Source: Amorphochlora amoebiformis (taxonomy: Eukaryota; Cercozoa; Chlorarachniophyceae). From it: 64,000 nucleotides of DNA. The position numbers were made by a program, and so were the translations under genes. Position 1 is the first letter of the stretch; each line of letters starts with the position of its first letter. A model generated the notes under the pieces. That model did not search any database. It had not been told where the DNA came from and saw nothing but the letters and a program-made list of their open reading frames with translations. The stretch covers positions 1,116,001-1,180,000 of the forward strand of contig BAAHQB010000021.1 of assembly GCA_054601695.1 (NCBI GenBank), given 5' to 3'. Positions 1 through 64,000 of this stretch are shown here, piece after piece.

Positions 1-200
1 TCCCTTCCTTACTCTCTCCCTCTATCTCTCTCTCTCTCTATCTGTTTATCTATCTCTCTTTATCTCTCTCTATCTCTCTATCTCTCTCTATCTCTCTATC
101 TCTCTCTATCTCTCTATCTCTCTCTATCTCTCTATCTCTCTCTATCTCTCTATCTATCCATCTATCTTCCTTCTCCTCCCTCTCTCGCACTCTCTCACAC
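1..200. repeat. Pyrimidine-rich CTCT/CTAT microsatellite
   Basis: The first 200 bases are almost pure pyrimidine with interspersed A, built from short CTCTATCT units. No coding potential is visible. It ends about 40 bases before an acceptor-like AG at 240-241. Confidence 0.9.
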
Positions 201-383
201 TCTCACTCTCTCGTCTTATACTTGATCTCAACCCTTATCAGGCGGCCGGAGAGGAGGAGACACGTGTCTCCGGGGATCCTATGGTGTGGAATAACATGAT
301 ATGTGTGTATGCTTGTGTTTATGTATGTGTGTATGTATATATGTGTATATATGTATGTGTATATGTATGTGTATATATATATA

Positions 384-513
<130 letters not shown>

Positions 514-673
514 ATGTATATATTATATATATATATATATATACATATGTATGTTTTGTAAAGAAATGTACATGTACATATACACATACATACATATACA
601 TTTGGGATGAATTTATTATCTGAGGGTCGTGAAGTTATAATAATATTATTATTAACGTTGTTATTATTAGAGT

Positions 674-711
<38 letters not shown>

Positions 712-790
712 CAATAGATATACAGGTATATCTATATATATATATATATATATATTATATTCAGGATGAGTTGTTAGGTGATGGCCGTGG

Positions 791-1265
<475 letters not shown>

Positions 1266-1378
1266 TATAATATATATATATATAAATATATTTGATATAT
1301 ATAAATATAATATATATAATATATAATATATATATATATATATTAATGTATATGTATATGTACGTATCGAAATACATG

Positions 1379-1430
<52 letters not shown>

Positions 1431-1483
1431 TAGTGATATATGAAATGTTTTGGTGTGGATGCTTGTATCTTTGGCAGAGTAGC

Positions 1484-1534
<51 letters not shown>

Positions 1535-1676
1535 CAATATATATATATATATATTATACGCGCACACACACACACTATATGTATATAATATGTATATTTC
1601 AATATATATACATATATATATATATAAATATTAATGTATAATATATAATATATATATATACATATTAATTACTCAG

Positions 1677-18452
<16,776 letters not shown>

Positions 18453-18781
18453 CCGCCACTCCAGGGGAAGATTTTTTCCGTGAAGTTTTAGCCTACGGTT
18501 TATCAAGCTCTAGTAGCTTAATTACTTTATCTCTAGAATCCAGTTGATATTGGCTGGAAACGTTAACTTAGCATGCATTACGAATACTTAAATCATAGTA
18601 GTAAGTAAATACAGCAACTACTAGGATATCATTGACCCAATGATTAGGCCTACGTACGCTAACGTACGTAGGGTGTGTACCGATCTAGCTGATAGTTCTA
18701 CTACCTCCTATGATCTAGTATTCTAGATGCTATATACATATAATATATATATATATATATATAAAAATATATATATCTAGA

Positions 18782-18829
<48 letters not shown>

Positions 18830-19229
18830 GTGTATGTATGTGTATACTAGATACATACTTACACATATAGACTAGTAGAATTATAGATATAAATTAAATA
18901 TATATGTATATATATATATGTATATATATGTATGTGTGTGTATATATATATATATATCACGGTATACACACTAGATATATGTAGTAGTATCTAGGTATAT
19001 CATCTACTGGCTCCAGTATCCAGAGTATACCTATATACCCGACAGCACCACGATATACGACAGAGTAGTACCAGTGTCTAGAGTGTATATATTACGAAAT
19101 CTAGTATACACTTATAATGAAGGTATGCTTTCACTGATAAAAAGCGAATCTAAGACATGTCGGCGCCGTAGTTCATGCTCGCCGTAGGCAAAGCAGTTAG
19201 CCGAGAAGCCAGTGGCAGATATAGCGCAA
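18453..19229. other. Convergent 3'-3' intergenic region, CTAG-rich
   Basis: No gene is supported here. By eye the tetramer CTAG occurs about 13 times in 777 bases, where about three are expected at even base composition. Palindromes such as GTACGTAC and TACGTA are also common. It separates the 3' ends of the EGF-like gene (+) and the LHC gene (-). Three other convergent junctions separate the remaining gene pairs. Confidence 0.6.
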
Positions 19230-19623
19230 TTAGACGGGAGTGAACTTACCAGCGGTGGCAAGGGAAAGACCGTTATTGACGAGGGGATCAGAGAGATGCT
19301 CGTTGAGGTTCTGAAGGGGTCCCTTGCCGGTGGCTATGGCCTGAACGAAGTATCTGGAACGACAATGGTTTGAGTCAGCGATGGAAAATATATACGTGCA
19401 TGTTGTAATGTACTATGTGTATACATAGTGTATTGTAGAATGTATTTATATGTACTCCGTTGTGTATAAAGGTTTAATACAGATAGTAAGTACACATTAT
19501 ATATATATTTTTGAATATTCGTTATTTTGATATATTTTAAATTGACAATATTACAATAAATATGGATATTTATGTGTGTATATATATTATGTAGTTTTAC
19601 ATGTGTATATAATGTATATATAT

Positions 19624-19668
<45 letters not shown>

Positions 19669-19673
19669 ATACA

Positions 19674-19721
<48 letters not shown>

Positions 19722-21000
19722 TTTACATTTGTTACATTGCAGGAAGTCTACAGGAGACATGCGTAGAAAATTAGGCTTTTTAATCTCTCACCCAAGCATA
19801 GCAGTCATAGCGAGACGGCCGTTCTTAATCTCCTTAACCTTAAGCTCAGCAAGGCTCTCCGGATCATCAGAAAGTCCAAGGGGGTCGAAAGCACCTGAGT
19901 ATATGCCATTGATTTACTGGACATAATATTTCCATGTTGAAATCCATTTCATGCAACATGTTACATTCATTGGTTACTTGTCAAAAGACATGAGCATTAC
20001 AATCATTTTACCTCCGGGGTAGATCTTGTCAAGGTCCTTTCCCAGGGGACCACCGTTGACACGGTAGTATTCGGCACCACCCATAAGAACAACCTACAAA
20101 ACGTGCTGTTAGCATGATTCCCATTCCGATCATGAATTTATTTATTACCTGGGCACCAAGGATAGCAAGGATGGACTGGGCGTGGATGAGAGACGGCGAG
20201 TTAAGGTAGTTAAGTCCTCCATCAGCGAAGATGGTGGATCCAGCCTTGAACCAGACGGGCTCCTGGACGGAAACGCCGTTTTCTGCAAGCCATTCGGGAA
20301 CAAGGCAACCAGCAGCGCCAAGCATAGCGAAACGAGCGTTCATGACCTCAGCCTCACGAAGCTGAGCGAAGGTAGCGGGGTCGGAAGCAAGACCAGCAGT
20401 ATCCCATCCGTAGTCTCCCGGAAACTCGCCCTTAAGGTGGGGAGGGACATCTCCATCGGAGAAGGGGCCGAGCCACTTGGGACGGTCGGGACCGTACCAC
20501 TCAACATTACAAGCATGTGTGAGAACAGAAGAGCCAGTCATGAGACCGCGGGTGCAGACAACCTCCTGGGCGACCTGCTGGATCGACTTGCCTGTTGTAA
20601 CCATAAAGTAAGAGATATGTATGAAAATTTCGGATCTCGTTCATACCCGACTCCATAAGAGAGTTGGTGAGAGCGCCAACAGCCTGCATCTGGGTGGCCA
20701 TCTTCTTGGGAAGGTGAGGAACTCCTATCAAAACGCAAAATGAGCGAACACATAATCTTCGCTAACTAAAAAGGCATAGTTACCAGCACGGGAAGCACGA
20801 AGCTGCGAGACACCGTTAAGCCCGGAGCGAACCATAGTCTGAGGGCTCATCTGCTTGGCGACGATTCCAGCACCTGCAAGAAAATCGTCAATAGGTGTTA
20901 TAGATAACTATGGGGTACACGCACCAACGTTGGTGGAGCGGTAGGAAAGTCCGAGCGAGACGACGGCAAGGCCGACGGCGCAGAGAGCCGCGGTACGCAT
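19230..21000 (-). CDS. Chlorophyll a/b-binding light-harvesting protein (LHC), plastid-targeted
   Basis: Seven exons (20925-21000, 20784-20873, 20647-20724, 20149-20591, 20012-20093, 19792-19894, 19230-19353) give 331 aa in phase. It is a thylakoid antenna protein that binds chlorophyll and carotenoid and passes energy to a photosystem. Residues 4-18 form a hydrophobic signal-peptide core ([15 protein letters not shown]), followed by a Ser/Arg-rich, transit-like stretch; such bipartite leaders are known for secondary plastids. Mature signatures: [11 protein letters not shown] (115-125), [12 protein letters not shown] (138-149), helix 1 with E163/N166/R168, [23 protein letters not shown], helix 3 EIKNGRLAM (E278/N281/R283), C-terminus KFTPV. 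This is closer to green Lhcb than to fucoxanthin proteins. Five introns are 51-117 nt; the last (19354-19791) holds TA arrays. Asn166 replaces the usual helix-1 His ligand. The ATG follows a compact divergent promoter region. Confidence 0.93.
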
Positions 21001-21219
21001 TTTGCTGAGTTTATCATAGGCTAAAAAGGTTGATCATACAGGCGCAGTAATTGGAAAGACCGGACAGAGCAGTTGTCCGGGAGACGCACCTGATAGACAC
21101 CATGTTTGAGCTTTCCAACTGCAGCTGGGGATATGGCGGGCTGATTCTTTTGGAACGCACACAAGAGCCGCTTTGACAACCGAAGAATTAAATAGTTCTA
21201 TTAAAAAAAAAGACGGCAA
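21001..21219. promoter_or_regulatory. Divergent promoter region, LHC / 21220 gene
   Basis: Only 219 bp separate the two start codons on opposite strands. No TA array is present. An A8 run sits about nine bases before the ATG at 21220. No certain TATA box or named factor site is visible. Confidence 0.6.
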
Positions 21220-22198
21220 ATGGCGTCCTCCCTCTCCCGAAATCCCAGGCGACGCGAATTTCCTCTCGTGTTTGCTTGCTTCCTGTTTGTCGGAATGGTT
21301 ATGAGAAATACTGTGAGAACATCAAGGTGAGTTATTGGATTCTAACGGGGCTTGAAGTTGTCTAATCGGGCATATATGCAGTTCACGTTTGGGCAATGCA
21401 AGTACGCCAAGCTTCTTGAATGTCTCAGAGTCTGCTATAGTAGATCAGGTAAGATTATATTCTAGTGGGATGGTTTTCTAATACACTGAGGCACAGTTTT
21501 CCTTCGTTTCTCTGGTCTAAACAGATTTGAATACACAGTCACACACCCGGGTGGGATCAACTGGGAACCCCAGCATATTCGCTAGCTCATTGCCCATGAC
21601 TGAGGAGGTCAAGGTATGGAACCCACGTTGTTACTCTTGGTACCCAAATCATACTCAAAAATTGCCTCTCACAGACGGGAAGATCTCCCTCGATACTGAT
21701 GGAAAGTGTCCAAGACAGAGAGAGCATGTACGGCGAAAGGGAGAGCATGCAGTATGGAGGTGACGACTTTTTTTCGAGAGAACTAGTTTCTGAGAGAATT
21801 CTTCATTTCGAAGAATCTGAGATGACCATCACAGAGCGCCGGGCATCCTCGCGTGAGAGACGTCGTGGGCGGAGAGATTACAGTGCACGACCCCGAAGAA
21901 GGTTACACTTATTCCCCACGACTTTCAATTTACAATTTCTCATGATAATATGCTTGACATGGTTTACAACTGTTCAGGAGACCTGAGGAAGAAGGAGGTT
22001 GGACCACGACCTCCGGTGGGGTTCGAACGCACCGAGTCGAACAAAAGCCAGACTCAGACGGCTACATACACGTGTAGGACTCATTGAAATGTTCAATCGG
22101 AGTTTTCTAAATCGCATTAAATCGTATGTTACGTTCCCTACAGAGGAAATATGAAGGGTGTGTTCGACACCGCGACTGGGAAGCCAAGGCAAGTATGA
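21220..22198 (+). CDS. N-terminally anchored Ser/Arg-rich protein, unknown function
   Basis: Predicted exons 21220-21326, 21382-21448, 21539-21613, 21675-21901, 21978-22073 and 22144-22198 give about 208 aa with introns of 55-90 nt, like those of the LHC gene. Residues 1-14 are Arg-rich (SRNPRRRE) and are followed by a hydrophobic segment (FPLVFACFLFVGMVM), a signal anchor or signal peptide. The rest is polar: Ser/Thr-rich, then ESVQDRESMYGERE-type charged sequence and an Arg-rich stretch (SSRERRRGRRDY). I recognise no family. The 3' end is ambiguous: reading through 22074 stops at 22077, the chosen splice stops at 22198, and a third phase stops at 22230. The downstream exons from 22620 may belong to the same transcript through an exon I could not place. 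Confidence 0.65.
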
Positions 22199-22332
22199 TA
22201 TGCGTGGATATTGTATCGATGTCTTCATAGCTAGCTGTTGGGGAGAATATTTGATTTTTTCGTGGTTTGATCGTCTTTACGGATGTGCTACATTTATAAT
22301 CTTAGAAATAGATAATATATACAGGTAATATA

Positions 22333-22366
<34 letters not shown>

Positions 22367-22371
22367 GTATG

Positions 22372-22405
<34 letters not shown>

Positions 22406-22503
22406 ATATACATATGGTAGATAATATCTATATATACATATATATAAATATATATATAATATATCTAATACATTTATGTATATTATATACATACATATAT
22501 ATC

Positions 22504-22601
<98 letters not shown>

Positions 22602-22619
22602 AGCACTCCTCTACTGCAG

Positions 22620-22706
22620 GCCAGGGTCGACTTATTTCGAGAGGATACCTGACCAGCCTGATCCCTTGTAAGGAGATCTTCTTGTCCGTTTGAAATAGTT
22701 TCATAT

Positions 22707-22740
<34 letters not shown>

Positions 22741-22789
22741 TATATATATACATATATATATATATGTTATGCATATATAAATAATATAT

Positions 22790-22820
<31 letters not shown>

Positions 22821-22950
22821 TTATTTATTCATATATATATATATATATATATATGTATATGTTGTTCAATATACATTACCCACAAGCCTAATTAGGTATA
22901 TATATATATATATAGATTGATATATATGTGATATAATATAATATAAATAC

Positions 22951-22987
<37 letters not shown>

Positions 22988-23025
22988 GATTATTATTATT
23001 ATAGTGCAGGTACGCACAGCAAATA

Positions 23026-23065
<40 letters not shown>

Positions 23066-23130
23066 GTAAACAATGCATATTCACGTGCATATTCACGTGC
23101 AGTTTTTGTATTTAGTGAAGGATGTTATCC

Positions 23131-23179
<49 letters not shown>

Positions 23180-23400
23180 GTATACAATGCATATTCACGT
23201 GCAGTTTTTGTATTTAGTGAAGGGTGTTATCCCACGGAGGAGAGGTTTAAAAGGGTCAAAGAGGAGGGGGAGAGAGAAGTTAAAGAGTATATCCAGTAAG
23301 TCTGCACAATTTACTTAACACACAATATTTACGTATATATATATATACATATTTATATATATGTTATGTATGTATTAGATTATGCATGCGTATAATGTCT

Positions 23401-23446
<46 letters not shown>

Positions 23447-23525
23447 TATGATACCTGATACGGATAATGTATATTATATATATACATATATATATTATAT
23501 ATATGTGTATATATAGATATTATAT

Positions 23526-23556
<31 letters not shown>

Positions 23557-23663
23557 CATGTATATATATATATATATATATGTATAATATACATATATAC
23601 ATACATGTATTTATTGTAAAATGTGTGTAATTTGATATATACAATAATAAACAGATATACATA

Positions 23664-23697
<34 letters not shown>

Positions 23698-23734
23698 AGA
23701 GATGTAAATATATTATATATATATATATATATAC

Positions 23735-23773
<39 letters not shown>

Positions 23774-24359
23774 CATATAATATTATATGTACGAATATAT
23801 ATATATATATATACATATATCATTTTACATCTACGTTCCAGAACACAAACAAATTATAACCCCCAACAAAACCCACTATACCACCCTCATATAGGACTCT
23901 AAGAGACGCTGGAATCAACACCACAAATCCAGTAAGATAATCCCTACTCCACATGCAAACATACATTCATCCATCGACCTCAAATCACAGGGCCGCGACT
24001 TTTTCGGCATCCCAACTCCACTCGGCCAAGAAGAACCAGAGGATCCGCCCCTAGACTTCGGCCTCGTTGACGACAAAATGGTCGAGGACCTGCGAGCCCG
24101 AATAAAAGAGTGGGAGGCCGAGCTAGGACCGTTGGTACCCTCCAGGGACACGCCAGCCGACAGCGCGCCTGCGACCTCTATGATGGGCGTAGACGACGCC
24201 GAAACCAATCGCGGGGCGTCCGTGGGGGGAGACACGGCTGGAGGAGAGCTCTCGACTGTAGCTCGTCTTGAGAAGATTCAAGTGCGTTCTCCGTCGCGTT
24301 TTGGGGATTCGATGTCGGTTGCTGGAGGGGATCCGGAAGAGTCTACTGTCGCGCAGTGA
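22620..24359 (+). CDS. Charged protein, C-terminal exons, unknown function
   Basis: Exons 22620-22667, 23218-23295, 23895-23931 and 23991-24359 join in phase into 176 codons ending in TGA; the 5' part is not identified. Seen: [13 protein letters not shown] and [20 protein letters not shown] (a likely amphipathic helix), [19 protein letters not shown], a second helix ([16 protein letters not shown]) and a Ser/Gly-rich disordered tail. No enzyme motif is visible and I recognise no family. The first exon needs an upstream donor in phase 2. The gene just upstream (21220) lies on the same strand and could supply the N-terminus. The exon at 23218 has a partial upstream copy. Confidence 0.6.
23058..23233 (+). 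repeat. Tandem duplication covering an exon acceptor
   Basis: Two copies (about 23058-23131 and 23171-23233) share ATTTATATGTA, AATGCATATTCACGTGCA, then TTTTTGTATTTAGTGAAGG and GTTATCCC. The second copy carries the acceptor and first bases of the exon at 23218. The first copy has the same acceptor but runs into a TA array after about 17 exon-like bases, so it is a decoy. Confidence 0.75.
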
Positions 24360-24505
24360 TCGTGGAGCTAGATGCTATCTCGGTACTAGTACTGTCTAGA
24401 CTGTCCACAGGGCAATGTTAGATCTTTTCATCTTTGCTGCTTTTTTAATTATTGTGATCATTGAATTACGAATTGTGAGTCACTGTGATATGTCTAGATA
24501 TATAT

Positions 24506-24553
<48 letters not shown>

Positions 24554-24773
24554 TCGTATACACCACTGTAAGGCTTAATTCAGGTATATACAATTAACTG
24601 TGAGATGAATATCCGATACAGATAATCAAGATTCACCATTTAACATAATCTCAGAATCAAGTACGACACATTGCACCACGATTAATAATTTGACATAATT
24701 ATAATATTACGTTACATGCGTACGTATATTACTATATATATATATATATTGTATAATATGTATTTTTATATAC

Positions 24774-24814
<41 letters not shown>

Positions 24815-25476
24815 GGTCGCTGGTGTACACACAGGTCACCGGTGTACATAATTATCTCGTATACATTATATATATATATATATATATATATACGTTATCT
24901 AGGTTATATATATATCTATATATCTATATATACAGATTTAGTATGTACACATATACGTATACTGTACAATTTATATGTATGTATGTATGTACATATATAT
25001 ATATATATATATCATGTAAACATACAAATACACACATACCTAGACATACTCCAGATATCGCAAAGTTCACTATGATGATTCTACATATTCATTCATATTT
25101 ACGATTACGAGGAACTTAACTCGACTTAACGCAATCGGCACACGTGCATGCACTGAAATCGGACTAAAATCGAAAAAAAAGACCCTTCGGGTTCGTGACA
25201 GCTGAGCTGCCAGCAGTGGAGGGTCATCAGTGCTACACCCGACTCTACCATATGCAAGCGCCAGCTCGTTTTATAACCTCTAATCCACGCGGGGCCGCCT
25301 CCTTTGTCTTGCGCTCTTTTTCGTCCTAATATATGTATATATATATTTATATATATATATATATATATGCACATATGTATATATGTATGTATAAAGTTAT
25401 ATGTTATGTTTCCTCTTATCAAACTGGTGTTAGAATATCGCATGTGGCTAAATGTATATGTTTACATATCTAATTA

Positions 25477-25512
<36 letters not shown>

Positions 25513-25530
25513 GTAGTACACATATGTATA

Positions 25531-25563
<33 letters not shown>

Positions 25564-25595
25564 ATACATATATATATATATAAGTATGTACATTT

Positions 25596-25638
<43 letters not shown>

Positions 25639-25694
25639 CATATGTTAAATATACATATATATATATATATATATTTATATGTATACATATATGT

Positions 25695-25726
<32 letters not shown>

Positions 25727-25785
25727 ACATTTATATATATATATATATATTTATATATATGTATGTATATATATTATTCACCTGT
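24360..25785. other. Convergent intergenic region
   Basis: It lies between the 3' ends of the 22620 gene (+) and the FABP-like gene (-). The first 140 bases hold four CTAG tetramers, but the region as a whole shows no clear excess. The rest is TA arrays, AT-rich sequence and one GC-richer block at about 25080-25330. Confidence 0.5.
25170..25280 (-). ncRNA. Possible short Pol III-type transcript, low confidence
   Basis: On the minus strand a TATA-like GGTTATAAAACG (about 25267-25278) is followed about 85-95 bases later by a T8 run (25173-25180), a layout seen in external-promoter Pol III genes such as U6. Between them GACCCT and AGGGTC, or TCGGGT and ACCCGA, could pair. A CTGATGA box-C-like motif is present. 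It matches no small RNA I know. A minus frame also runs through it, so this may be chance. Confidence 0.2.
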
Positions 25786-37647
<11,862 letters not shown>

Positions 37648-37896
37648 GGCTGACACGTCGCCGGAACCCAGAATCTTGGGCTCCGAAGCCAGAAGGTCAC
37701 CCAGCGTGACAGAGCATGTCCAAAATGCTGGAATCCAGTCCTTTCCGGTTGGCGCGCGAGGGCATTTAAGGTATGTCGGTTGGAAAATTAGAAGAATTTC
37801 CGAAGAAAAGTAGAACCCGGAGAAAGGTTGCGCATTTTGGCGGGGGGGAGGGTTGATGTAGGTTGTCACAAGAAGAGTTGTAGTCTCGGCGAGTCA
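37648..37896. promoter_or_regulatory. Divergent promoter region, FABP-like gene / engB
   Basis: 249 bp between two predicted start codons on opposite strands, free of TA arrays and GC-richer than the surroundings. It includes GGCGCGCGAGGG and GGCGGGGGGGAGGG. No definite core promoter motif is seen. Confidence 0.5.
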
Positions 37897-48592
<10,696 letters not shown>

Positions 48593-48833
48593 CGATCGAA
48601 TTTGAGACTTATACATATTTATATATACAAGATGTATATACTGTATAACTTCTACTGGAGAACTTGGCACACTACATAACTTGTATATCTCGTATCTAGT
48701 ATAATCATTAACTATGATTCGACAGTGACACTGAATGAGTCAGAACCAATGACTGATATCTTTTATTAGCCCTAGCCTTGGGACCATCTAGATCGGATAT
48801 GCAGCATATACTAGATATAAGTCAGTCGGAAAA

Positions 48834-48880
<47 letters not shown>

Positions 48881-48968
48881 ACATAAAATATATATCATGG
48901 CCGTGTATATATATATATATATATAATATATATATATAATTATATAATATATATATATATATATATAT

Positions 48969-49044
<76 letters not shown>

Positions 49045-49330
49045 GATTTTTAATGTTATCATCATATCTAGCATATACTAGTATACTAGATATACCTAGA
49101 TCTGGAGCTAGTGAAATACGTAATATAATAAAATAATTTTATATGTACTTGTAACTTGAACTTTGGATCAATGTTACATCATAGTGTTTATATGTACTTG
49201 TAAATAACGTCGTATATAATACTATAAGAGCATGTTTGTTTAACCCAACAAGACTCGGCAATCTATCATTTTTTACACTTTTCATGCGAGCTTCTGACTC
49301 AACACGACGACATAGGTTTGTACAGCTTAT
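48593..49330. other. Convergent intergenic region engB / 49331 gene, CTAG-rich
   Basis: About ten CTAG tetramers in 738 bases by eye (about three expected), including several within 49075-49120. TA arrays occupy 48838-49040. No gene or RNA is supported. Confidence 0.6.
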
Positions 49331-49819
49331 CTAGGAAACAGTGCAGCAACCTGATCTGACAGGAACCACTTGTATCTCCTCATAGCTGCCCTCACTCGTG
49401 AATTCTTCTTTCGTAAACACCCTAAAGTTCTCTAATTTGTGTTTTCGTTCCTCAATTTCGTCTGCAAACTTGACTTTCCGCTTCCGAGGAGAATTTTTCG
49501 ATAAGTTGAACTCCCCTTTCATCTCGTACAAACCCAACGTAAGATGATTGCCAGACCCACAACGAACGTCGCTGTCTCGTTCCTCGCACTCAGTGCTCTC
49601 GCTATATTCGACGACCTCGACCGGCTTTTCATTCGTCGCTCTATGGTCTTCTGGATTTTCTAAATTCGAATGAGAGAATTCTCTTTCGATCTCCAACGTC
49701 TCCGAGCCGAGAGCTTCGATGAGTTGATTGTTGTCTTCCGACACTCGACGTTTCTTGGATTCTGTCTGCTTGGTACACATTGAAGGAATTCCATTGTGCC
49801 CAATAGTATTCTCTTGCAT
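49331..49819 (-). CDS. Small intronless protein with RVxF-like and CaaX-like motifs
   Basis: A single open frame encodes 162 aa. An in-frame TAA stands eight codons upstream of the ATG, so the start is firm. The protein is hydrophilic and acidic in its middle (VEVVEYSESTECEERDSD). It has a basic KKRR patch (22-25), PRKRKVKF (111-118) that fits the protein-phosphatase-1 docking motif [K/R]VxF, a charged helix (ADEIEERKHKLENF), and it ends CTVS, which fits a CaaX prenylation box with another Cys before it. PP1 targeting subunits of the MYPT3/TIMAP type are known to combine these motifs, but they have ankyrin repeats that are absent here. The function is therefore inferred from short motifs only. 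The TA-free frame and the spacer shared with POLD1 support a real gene. Confidence 0.7.
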   Translation of the reverse strand: MQENTIGHNGIPSMCTKQTESKKRRVSEDNNQLIEALGSETLEIEREFSHSNLENPEDHRATNEKPVEVVEYSESTECEERDSDVRCGSGNHLTLGLYEMKGEFNLSKNSPRKRKVKFADEIEERKHKLENFRVFTKEEFTSEGSYEEIQVVPVRSGCCTVS

Positions 49820-50100
49820 CCACGTAGATGCAACCCAAAATTAGGCTTGAGACGGCACTGCAGGCTGGCAAGCTGTGCTGTCGTTCTCCCCGCACACCCT
49901 GCAGCCCCCCTTGTCGTTTCAATCCTTATCCTATTACAGAGTCTTAAGAATTTTATTTGATTTTTAAAGTCACTCTTCGTGACACCACAGTATTCAAGTC
50001 CTGACAGACAGGCAGTGACAGCCTGTCAGGTCACCCGAAATATTGTCCCGAATTATTCATTCAGCCGCGTAAACCCAAACGCGCGAAAGCGTTGTGTGTC
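49820..50100. promoter_or_regulatory. Divergent promoter region, 49331 gene / POLD1
   Basis: 281 bp without TA arrays between opposite start codons. It contains GACAGACAGGCAGTGACAGC and CGCGCGAAAGCG, the latter resembling an E2F-like TTTCGCGC site on the minus strand. E2F control of replication genes is known in plants and animals; its use here is speculation. Confidence 0.5.

Positions 50101-64000
<13,900 letters not shown>

Noticed and set aside
20182-20658. Long + frame antisense to the LHC gene
   Set aside because: It is the shadow of the well-supported LHC exon 4.
22005-22040. GGGGTTCGAACGCACC as a tRNA T-arm
   Set aside because: There is no A box, acceptor stem or anticodon arm, and it lies in a predicted coding exon. 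I found no convincing tRNA or rRNA in the window.

Overview
This window looks like nuclear DNA of a photosynthetic protist with a green secondary plastid, most likely a chlorarachniophyte (inferred). The evidence is a chlorophyll a/b-type light-harvesting gene whose product starts with a secretory signal peptide, a second gene with a signal-peptide-plus-transit-like leader, many spliceosomal introns, TTAGGG-type repeats and a Ty1/copia element. Most of the sequence is (TA)n microsatellite. The long Tyr/Ile open frames it produces are not genes. The real genes are chains of small exons separated by TA-filled introns. I rebuilt them by hand from AG/GT borders, unbroken reading phase and family motifs, so every multi-exon model is a prediction.

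Layout. 1677-18452 (+): an 18-exon gene for a Cys-rich (EGF-like) single-pass membrane protein; its intron 15 carries a defective copia element in antisense (13004-16660). 19230-21000 (-): LHC antenna gene. 21220-22198 (+) and 22620-24359 (+): two exon sets, perhaps one gene, for an N-terminally anchored Ser/Arg-rich protein. 25786-37647 (-): a 14-exon gene for a plastid-targeted protein resembling fatty-acid-binding proteins. 37897-48592 (+): a 15-exon EngB/YihA GTPase. 49331-49819 (-): a 162-aa intronless protein with PP1-docking-like and CaaX-like motifs. 50101-54437 (+): DNA polymerase delta catalytic subunit. 55993-64000 (-): C-terminal part of a PepN-type M1 aminopeptidase, running off the window.

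Genes alternate in strand. Divergent pairs share compact spacers of 219-281 bp (LHC/21220 gene, FABP-like/engB, 49331 gene/POLD1), which probably hold bidirectional promoters. Convergent pairs are separated by 0.7-1.6 kb of unusual DNA, rich in CTAG in three of four cases. Introns hold TA arrays, GA/CT tracts, three degenerate telomere-repeat blocks, several tandem arrays and partial copies of neighbouring exons. The genes have unrelated housekeeping, photosynthetic and surface roles; I see no operon-like functional cluster.
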